Under the pieces are notes generated by a model. It made no database searches. It had not been told where the DNA came from and saw only the letters and a program-made list of their open reading frames with translations. Positions 59,389 through 64,000 of a DNA stretch of 64,000 nt are shown piece by piece. Positions within the stretch are counted from its first letter, which is position 1, and each line of letters opens with the position of its first letter. The stretch is taken from assembly GCA_031459765.1 (NCBI GenBank), contig JAVKHY010000005.1, positions 68,577 to 132,576 on the forward strand, written 5' to 3'. Both the position numbers and the translations under genes were made by a program. The DNA is from Armatimonadota bacterium (lineage in GTDB: Bacteria > Sysuimicrobiota > Sysuimicrobiia > Sysuimicrobiales > Kaftiobacteriaceae).

Positions 59389-60135
59389 GTGACCGACGCC
59401 ATCGTCCTGGCCGGCGGGGGACGCGAGCCCGGCCTGGACGCCGGGGCGGCCAACAAGGGATTCCTGGAGATCGCGGGCCGCCCGTTGCTGGCCCGCGTCC
59501 TGGACGCGCTGCGGGGCGCCTCGGGGGTGGGGCGGATCGCCGTGGTCGGTCCCCCGGAGGCGATTGCGGCGGTCAGCACCGAGGTTGTCGTCGTCCCCGA
59601 CGGCGGGAGCATCATGGACAACGTGGTCCGCGCCGTGGAGGCGCTGGGCGCACGGGAGCCGGTACTGGTTGTGGCCTCGGATATCCCCCTGCTCACCGCG
59701 GCCGCCGTGGAGGCCTTCCTGGCCGGCTGCCGGGCCGCGCCGGCCGACTTCTGCTACGCCATCGTTCCCCAGGAGGCGATGGCGCGGGCCTTCCCCGCCG
59801 CGCGCAAGACCTTCGTACGCGTGACCGACGGCGTGTTCACCGGGGGGAGCGTCATGCTCGTCAACCCCGCCGTGATCGACCGGGTCCGGGATTTCGTCGA
59901 GCGCGTCATCGCCGCGCGCAAGAAACCCTGGATGCTGGCGCAGCTCTTCGGCTGGTCCATCATGATGAAGTTCGCCTCCGGGCGGCTCAGCATCGCCGAG
60001 ATGGAGGCCAGAGTCCACGAGCTGCTCGGCATCGTTGCCCGGGCCGTGGTCGTTCCCGATCCCGTGCTGGCCCTGGATGTGGACATGGGCAAACCGGAGA
60101 ACCTCGCCCTGATCCGGGCGGCCCTGGGAGGCTAG
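59389..60135 (+). CDS. MobA/IspD-like nucleotidyltransferase-family protein
   Basis: A 248-residue NTP transferase-fold protein. VTDAIVLAGGGREPGLDA is the nucleotide-binding start, and NKGFLEIAGRPLLARVLDAL contains the conserved Lys. The metal-binding Asp lies in LVVASDIPLLTAAAVEAFL. A C-terminal part (LSIAEMEARVHELLGIVARA) resembles other members found next to ispE. The exact nucleotide and sugar or alcohol substrate is unknown. GTG 59389 is chosen; the usual GxG loop reads GGGREPG. Confidence 0.8.
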   Translation: MTDAIVLAGGGREPGLDAGAANKGFLEIAGRPLLARVLDALRGASGVGRIAVVGPPEAIAAVSTEVVVVPDGGSIMDNVVRAVEALGAREPVLVVASDIPLLTAAAVEAFLAGCRAAPADFCYAIVPQEAMARAFPAARKTFVRVTDGVFTGGSVMLVNPAVIDRVRDFVERVIAARKKPWMLAQLFGWSIMMKFASGRLSIAEMEARVHELLGIVARAVVVPDPVLALDVDMGKPENLALIRAALGG

Positions 60136-60137
60136 GG

Positions 60138-60989
60138 ATGGTCCCGCGGCGCGAAGGCGGCAGGCTGCGTCGGGGCGAGCGCATGGTCATCATGGCTCAC
60201 CACCTGCTGAACGCCCCGCACCGGCTGTTCCCGCTGGGCACCTTCGTCGAGATGCTGGGGGCGGCCAAGTCCACGATCAGTGAGGACCTGGGGTTCATGC
60301 GGCAGGCCTTCGAGCGGTTCCAGCTGGGGAAGGTGGAGACCCTGGCCGGCGCCGCCGGGGGCGTGCGCTATCTCCCCTCACCCCGCCGGGAGCGGATTCG
60401 CGCCCTGGTGGAGGAGATCTGCCAGCGGCTGCGCGATCCGTCGCGGCTGCTGCCCGGCGGCTTCCTCTACACCGCAGACCTCACCTCCACCCCCTCCTAC
60501 GCCGTGCGCCTGGGCGAGGCCTTTGCCGCCTTCTTCGAGGAGAGCCGACCCGACGTCGTGCTGACCATGGAGGTCAAGGGGATCCCGCTGGCGCTGATGA
60601 CGGCGCGGGCCTTCGATGTGCCGCTGGTCACGATCCGCCGCGGGGCGCATCCCACCGACGGGCCCGCCGTGAGCGTGAACTACGTCTCCGGCTCCTCGCG
60701 CCTGGTGCAGTCGATGACGCTGCCGCTGAGGGCCATGACCCAGGGCGCACGCGTGCTGTTCATCGACGACTTCCTCCGCGGCGGCGGCACGGCGCGCGGC
60801 GTCTACGACCTGATGCGGGAGTTCCGCGCCGAGGTGGTGGGCGTGGGCGTGCTCATCGAGACGCCCAGCCCGCGCGAGCGCATGATCGACCGTTACATCT
60901 CCCTCATTCACTTTCAGGGAGTGGGCGAGCAGGGCGAGATCCTGATCACGCCGAGCCGGTTCGTCCTGGAATCCGCCCCCATCCGGTGA
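60138..60989 (+). CDS. purR: Pur operon repressor PurR (PRPP-binding)
   Basis: A 283-residue protein with an N-terminal winged helix (residues ~10-75, HHLLNAPHRLFPLGTFVEML, AAKSTISEDLGFMR) and a phosphoribosyltransferase-like effector domain. The PRPP loop is VLFIDDFLRGGGTARGVYDL, and the flexible loop VNYVSGSSRLVQSMTL. In Bacillus this protein represses purine genes until PRPP accumulates. It lies 2 nt after the nucleotidyltransferase gene. The position after ispE matches Firmicutes. After its stop, arms GTCCTCCC (61007-61014) and GGGAGGAC (61041-61048) could form a terminator without a U-tract. Confidence 0.93.
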   Translation: MVPRREGGRLRRGERMVIMAHHLLNAPHRLFPLGTFVEMLGAAKSTISEDLGFMRQAFERFQLGKVETLAGAAGGVRYLPSPRRERIRALVEEICQRLRDPSRLLPGGFLYTADLTSTPSYAVRLGEAFAAFFEESRPDVVLTMEVKGIPLALMTARAFDVPLVTIRRGAHPTDGPAVSVNYVSGSSRLVQSMTLPLRAMTQGARVLFIDDFLRGGGTARGVYDLMREFRAEVVGVGVLIETPSPRERMIDRYISLIHFQGVGEQGEILITPSRFVLESAPIR

Positions 60990-61101
60990 CCCCGAGCGCC
61001 GGCGGCGTCCTCCCGGCCCGTCGTCGCTGGGCGGGGTGAGGGGAGGACCTCGCGCAGGGTCAGGAACCCGGACCTGGCCCTCGATGCGTCGCATGCGTGC
61101 C

Positions 61102-61130
61102 TTGACGGATCCGGCGCCGTGCCCCACAAT
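61102..61130 (+). promoter_or_regulatory. Sigma-70-like promoter for the tetR-tolC-hlyD operon
   Basis: TTGACG (61102-61107), a 17-nt spacer and CACAAT (61125-61130). Transcription would begin near 61137, just before the TetR operator at 61149. Confidence 0.6.
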
Positions 61131-61148
61131 GGAAGCGCTTTCCCTTTC

Positions 61149-61166
61149 TGAGTGAGCGTTCACTCA
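61149..61166 (+). promoter_or_regulatory. TetR-type operator palindrome
   Basis: TGAGTGA-GCGT-TCACTCA, two perfect 7-bp arms around a 4-nt centre. It lies just past the predicted transcription start and 35 nt before the tetR start, an ideal position for autoregulation of the efflux operon by the encoded TetR protein. TGAGTGA-type half-sites are known for other TetR/AcrR regulators. Confidence 0.82.
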
Positions 61167-61200
61167 TTCTCTACGGGACGACCCCGCCGTCCCGGAGCCG

Positions 61201-61878
61201 GTGGCGATGAGGCGGATGCCCGCGCGGGTCAGGGCGAAGCAGGAGGCGCGGCGGACGCAGATCCTGGAGGCCGCGGCGAAGGTCTTTGCCCGCAAGGGCT
61301 TCGAGGGGGCGACGATCAGCGAGATCGCGCGCGCCGCCGGACTGGCCGAGGGCAGTATCTACAACTACTTCCGAAGCAAGGAAGATCTGCTCGTGCACAT
61401 CCCCCGCCAGTTTGTCCAGCCGGTGCTCAAGATGTGGACCCCCGCCGCCGGGGGGCCGCGCAGCCCGGAGGAGGCCGAGCGCCAGCTGCTGGGGCTGATC
61501 GGCGCGATGGCCGAGCGCCTGCGCAGCCAGACGCCGTTCCTCAAAGTCTTCGTCTCCGCGCTGCCGTATCTCAGTCCGGCGGCCCGGCGGCAGTACATGC
61601 GGATCCCCACGGCGGCTGCAGAGCGGCTCGAGGAGTTCCTCCGGGCGGGGATGGGCGCCGGGGTATTCCGTCAGGACCTGAATTCCACGATCGCCTCGCG
61701 CGCGCTGCCCGGCATGCTTATGGCCTTCGTGCTGATGCAGGAGATCATGCTCGGTCAACGATTGATCCCCTACGACTACGGGACGATCGTCGCCGAAGTG
61801 GTGCGCCTCTTTCTGTATGGGGCGGTGCCGCGCGGCGAGACCACCCGCACCCCATCATCCCAAGGAGGACGGACGTGA
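61201..61878 (+). CDS. TetR/AcrR-family transcriptional regulator
   Basis: A 225-residue repressor. The DNA-binding part is TQILEAAAKVFARKGFEGAT and ISEIARAAGLAEGSIYNYFR, the classical TetR helix-turn-helix. The C-terminal ligand domain is hydrophobic (GMLMAFVLMQEIMLGQ). It should bind the palindrome at 61149 and control itself plus the following TolC and HlyD genes. Starts GTG 61201 and ATG 61207 are both possible. The stop overlaps the TolC start by 4 nt (GTGA), so they are co-translated. Confidence 0.93.
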   Translation: MAMRRMPARVRAKQEARRTQILEAAAKVFARKGFEGATISEIARAAGLAEGSIYNYFRSKEDLLVHIPRQFVQPVLKMWTPAAGGPRSPEEAERQLLGLIGAMAERLRSQTPFLKVFVSALPYLSPAARRQYMRIPTAAAERLEEFLRAGMGAGVFRQDLNSTIASRALPGMLMAFVLMQEIMLGQRLIPYDYGTIVAEVVRLFLYGAVPRGETTRTPSSQGGRT

Positions 61879-63209
61879 GAGGCATTCGACTGATCGTGGT
61901 ACTGACGCTCCTGACCACCCTTGCCGTTGGAGCACCCGTCCCGGCGCAGCCCGCGCCGCCTCCGCCGCGGTCCTTTTCCCTCACCGAGGCCGTCACCCTC
62001 GCCCTGCAGCAGAACATGCAGCTGCGGGTGGCGGCCTTCGAAGTGGCCATCGCCCGGGCGCAGCTGGCCCAGGCGCGCGGAGCGAAGGGCCCGCAGGCGA
62101 GCGCGCAGGGCAGCTACACCCGGACCCAGGAGCAGGGGCCGACGGTGCTCACGCTGGGGGGGATCCCGGTGGTCATCCCGCCGCCCTCGCCCAATCTCTA
62201 CGACGTCCGCCTGGTCCTGCAGTATCCGCTGTACACCGGGGGGAGCCTGGAGGCGCAGATCGCCCTGGCCGAGGCCAACGTGCGGGGCGCGGAGGCGACG
62301 CTGGAGCGGATCAGGCAGTCCATCGTGTTCAGCGTCCGCCAGGCCTACTTCCAGGTGCTGCTGGCCCGAGCGGGCCTGGAGGTGGCCGAGCGCAGCGTCG
62401 CCCAGGCGACGGAGAACCTGCGTGTGGCCCGGGCCCGGGTCGCCGCGGGCGCCTCCCCACGATTCGACGAAGTGCAGGCCGAGGTCGCGCTGGCCAGCGC
62501 CCGGCAGAGCCAGGTGCGCGCCCGCAACGGCATGGCCCAGGCCGTGCAGGCCCTGGCCGGGCTGCTCAATCTCCCGGTGAACACGCCGCTGACGCTCACC
62601 GAAACCTTCAGCGTCCGACCGGTACGAGACACTGCCGATGCCCTGGTGGCCCGATCGTTGCAGAGCCGGCCCGAGTTCGCGGAACTGGCCGCGCGGCAGG
62701 CCGCCGCGGAGGCCGGGATTCGCCTGGCCGAAAGCGGGGCCCGGCCCACTCTGGCCGTGCAGGGCGGCGGCAGCTATTCGAACACGACCGGGCTGTTTGC
62801 CGGCCAGGCCGCGACCGCGTCCTGGTCCGTGACCCTGGCTGCGACGCTGAACCTCTATGACGGCGGCATCACCCGGGAGCGTATCCGTGAGGCGCGGTTG
62901 CGGCTGGAACAACTGCGCGCCATGGAGGCGCAGCAGAAACTGAGTGTGGAGCTGGAGGTCCGCCAGGCGTACCTGAATCTCCTCTCGGCCGCGGAGGAAC
63001 TGAGCGGCGCGGACGCCCTGATCGCCCAGGCCCAGGAGGCCCTCCGTATCGCCACCGTGCGGTTCCAGTCCGGGGTCGGCACGACCCTGGAAGTCCTGAA
63101 CGCCCAGACCTCCGCCTCCGAGGCCGAGGCGGCGAAGGCTCAGGCTCTGTTCAACTACAACCTGGCCCGCGCCACCCTGGAGCGCGCCGTCGGCGCCGAG
63201 GTGCCCTGA
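61875..63209 (+). CDS. TolC-family outer-membrane efflux protein
   Basis: A 444-residue protein with a signal peptide (LIVVLTLLTTLAVGAPVPAQ) and two OEP repeats of about 190 residues. Each has a long coiled-coil helix pair; SLTEAVTLALQQNMQLRVAA marks the first, and RQAYLNLLSAAEELSGADAL with FQSGVGTTLEVLNAQTSASE the second. Ala, Gln, Glu and Arg richness fits the periplasmic helical barrel. As a trimer it should span an outer membrane, evidence that the organism is diderm. GTG 61875 has AAGGAGG 6 nt upstream. Confidence 0.93.
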   Translation: MRGIRLIVVLTLLTTLAVGAPVPAQPAPPPPRSFSLTEAVTLALQQNMQLRVAAFEVAIARAQLAQARGAKGPQASAQGSYTRTQEQGPTVLTLGGIPVVIPPPSPNLYDVRLVLQYPLYTGGSLEAQIALAEANVRGAEATLERIRQSIVFSVRQAYFQVLLARAGLEVAERSVAQATENLRVARARVAAGASPRFDEVQAEVALASARQSQVRARNGMAQAVQALAGLLNLPVNTPLTLTETFSVRPVRDTADALVARSLQSRPEFAELAARQAAAEAGIRLAESGARPTLAVQGGGSYSNTTGLFAGQAATASWSVTLAATLNLYDGGITRERIREARLRLEQLRAMEAQQKLSVELEVRQAYLNLLSAAEELSGADALIAQAQEALRIATVRFQSGVGTTLEVLNAQTSASEAEAAKAQALFNYNLARATLERAVGAEVP

Positions 63210-63213
63210 GGCC

Positions 63214-64000
63214 ATGCCCCGTCGCCTCCGGATCATCGTCCCGCTGGCGGTCGTCGCCGCGCTGCTGGCCTGGGTCGTCGTGCGGTCCATCCGCCCGTCG
63301 CGCCAGCCCGACGAGATGGTGGCGGCGTCAGGGACGATCGAGGCCCTGCAGGTCAGCGCGGCGAGCAAGGTCCCGGGGCGCATCGAGCGGATCCACGTCG
63401 CGGAAGGCGACACGGTGCGGACGGGCCTGCCGCTGGTGACGATCGACGGACGGGAGTTGCGGGCCCAGATCGACCAGGCCCGGGCCGCGATCGACGCCGC
63501 GCGGGCGCGTGTCGCCCAGGCCGAGGCGGCGCTGGTCCTGCAGCAGCGGCAGGTGGCGGCGCAGATCGCGCAGGCCGAAGCGGCGCTGGAAGGCGCGCAG
63601 TCGCGCATGCGTCAGGCCGCCGAAGCGCGCGCCCTCACCTCCTCCCAGGCCGCGTTGCAGGTCCGGCAGGCGGAGGCGGCGCAGGCCGCGGCCACCCAGC
63701 ATGTGCGGGCCGCCCGCGCCGCCCGGGACCGGGCCACCCAGGACCTCCGCCGGATGGAAGCGTTGTTCAGGGACGGGGCGGTGAGCGCGCAGCAGCTCGA
63801 CGCCGCCCGCTCCGCGGCCAGCGCGGCCCAGGCCCAGTACGATGCGGCGGTGGAGATGGCCGCCCAGGCCGAGGCGGCGCTGCGTCTGGCCCGGGACAAC
63901 CTCCGTCAGGTGCGGCTGCGGGAGGAGGAGGTGGCCGCGGCGCGGGCCCAGGCCGAGCAGGCCCAGGCCAGCCTGCGGCTCGCCCGGGCCGGAGAAGAGC
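63214..64000 (+). CDS. HlyD/EmrA-type membrane-fusion adaptor, C-terminus cut by window edge
   Basis: ATG 63214 opens a frame that runs off the right edge (262 codons seen). The N-terminus has a signal anchor (RIIVPLAVVAALLAWVVVRS), then a biotinyl-lipoyl half domain (ASKVPGRIERIHVAEGDTVR, TIDGRELRAQIDQARA) and a very long Ala/Gln/Glu/Arg-rich coiled coil with many AQAEAAL-type repeats. It is the periplasmic adaptor joining the TolC channel to an inner-membrane pump, which should be encoded just beyond the window, probably an ABC or MFS transporter. It follows the TolC gene by 4 nt. Confidence 0.9.
   Translation, partial: MPRRLRIIVPLAVVAALLAWVVVRSIRPSRQPDEMVAASGTIEALQVSAASKVPGRIERIHVAEGDTVRTGLPLVTIDGRELRAQIDQARAAIDAARARVAQAEAALVLQQRQVAAQIAQAEAALEGAQSRMRQAAEARALTSSQAALQVRQAEAAQAAATQHVRAARAARDRATQDLRRMEALFRDGAVSAQQLDAARSAASAAQAQYDAAVEMAAQAEAALRLARDNLRQVRLREEEVAAARAQAEQAQASLRLARAGEE

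Noticed and set aside
63500-63960. Internal repetitive sequence (GCCCAGGCCGAGGCGGC-like) in the HlyD gene as a DNA repeat
   Set aside because: The repetition comes from the Ala/Gln/Glu heptads of the coiled coil and is explained by the protein.
1-64000. tRNA, rRNA, CRISPR, insertion sequences, integrases or phage genes
   Set aside because: None could be seen on either strand. No block with foreign composition or mobile-element ends is visible by eye; a computational scan (tRNAscan-SE, ISfinder) would be needed to exclude remnants.

Overview
The window is 64 kb of compact, very GC-rich bacterial chromosome (about 70% G+C by eye), with many GTG starts, 1-8 nt overlaps between genes and hardly any spacer. 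I see no rRNA, tRNA, CRISPR array, insertion sequence, phage gene or plasmid gene. The gene content suggests a free-living, deep-branching, Firmicutes/Actinobacteria-like lineage. The order rpf/yabE-like, rsmA, ispE, purR resembles the Bacillus-Moorella arrangement, and F420 genes and a methylmalonyl-CoA pathway are present. A TolC-type outer-membrane channel and an AMIN-domain protein argue for a diderm envelope. An uncultivated diderm Terrabacteria lineage (Armatimonadota-, CSP1-3- or Limnochordia-like) would fit, but this is inference from gene content only.

Layout. 1-8 kb: a secreted AMIN/phosphodiester glycosidase (cut by the left edge) preceded by a possible structured RNA, then cobyrinate a,c-diamide synthase, a membrane phosphodiesterase, a SufT/MIP18 protein, a UPF0182 membrane protein and an untracked 52-residue gene. 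8-16.6 kb: a minus-strand enolase-superfamily/GNAT pair that looks like an N-acylamino-acid racemase pathway, a lysine-rich micro-ORF with its own terminator, a pncB-corA-AdoHcyase-like operon, a PrxQ-type peroxiredoxin, and a DNA-repair pair (AlkZ-like, DinB). 16.6-28 kb: M16 protease, F420 genes (npdG, cofE), a second enolase-superfamily enzyme, a DRG-type GTPase, an MBL hydrolase, leucyl aminopeptidase, an ornithine cyclodeaminase-family enzyme and a Nudix-methyltransferase fusion. 28-41 kb: YceI, M20 peptidase, a tandem hotdog thioesterase, DedA, a dipeptide ABC transporter (SBP and two permeases, no ATPases), SpeD, a GlcD-GlcF fusion, an MFS exporter and small genes (VOC, RAM, YggT, CspA).

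41.6-46.4 kb is the most interesting part. A SAM-I riboswitch with its terminator precedes homoserine kinase, a threonine-synthase-like PLP enzyme and a MoaD/ThiS sulfur carrier ending in GG. A GerMN lipoprotein follows, then a 408-residue protein with a clear C-terminal Hfq/Sm domain. That Hfq fusion heads, by an 8-nt overlap, the propionyl-CoA carboxylase/methylmalonyl-CoA mutase operon (46.4-53.4 kb: carboxyltransferase, GNAT, biotin carboxylase, BCCP, mutase large subunit, MeaB GTPase, epimerase). The B12-binding mutase subunit is absent.

53.5-64 kb: Rpf/YabE-like protein, rsmA, an aminotransferase, an LCP protein on the minus strand, ispE, a nucleotidyltransferase and purR. The window ends with a TetR regulator with a near-perfect operator, TolC and an HlyD-type adaptor that runs off the right edge.

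Several sigma-70-like promoters are readable because they are AT-rich islands in GC-rich sequence (before speD, the SAM riboswitch, cspA, the Rpf-like gene, the LCP gene, ispE and tetR). The overall picture is of an organism that scavenges peptides and amino acids (aminopeptidase, M20 peptidase, dipeptide transporter, racemase pathway), routes propionyl-CoA to succinyl-CoA, and uses B12 and F420.
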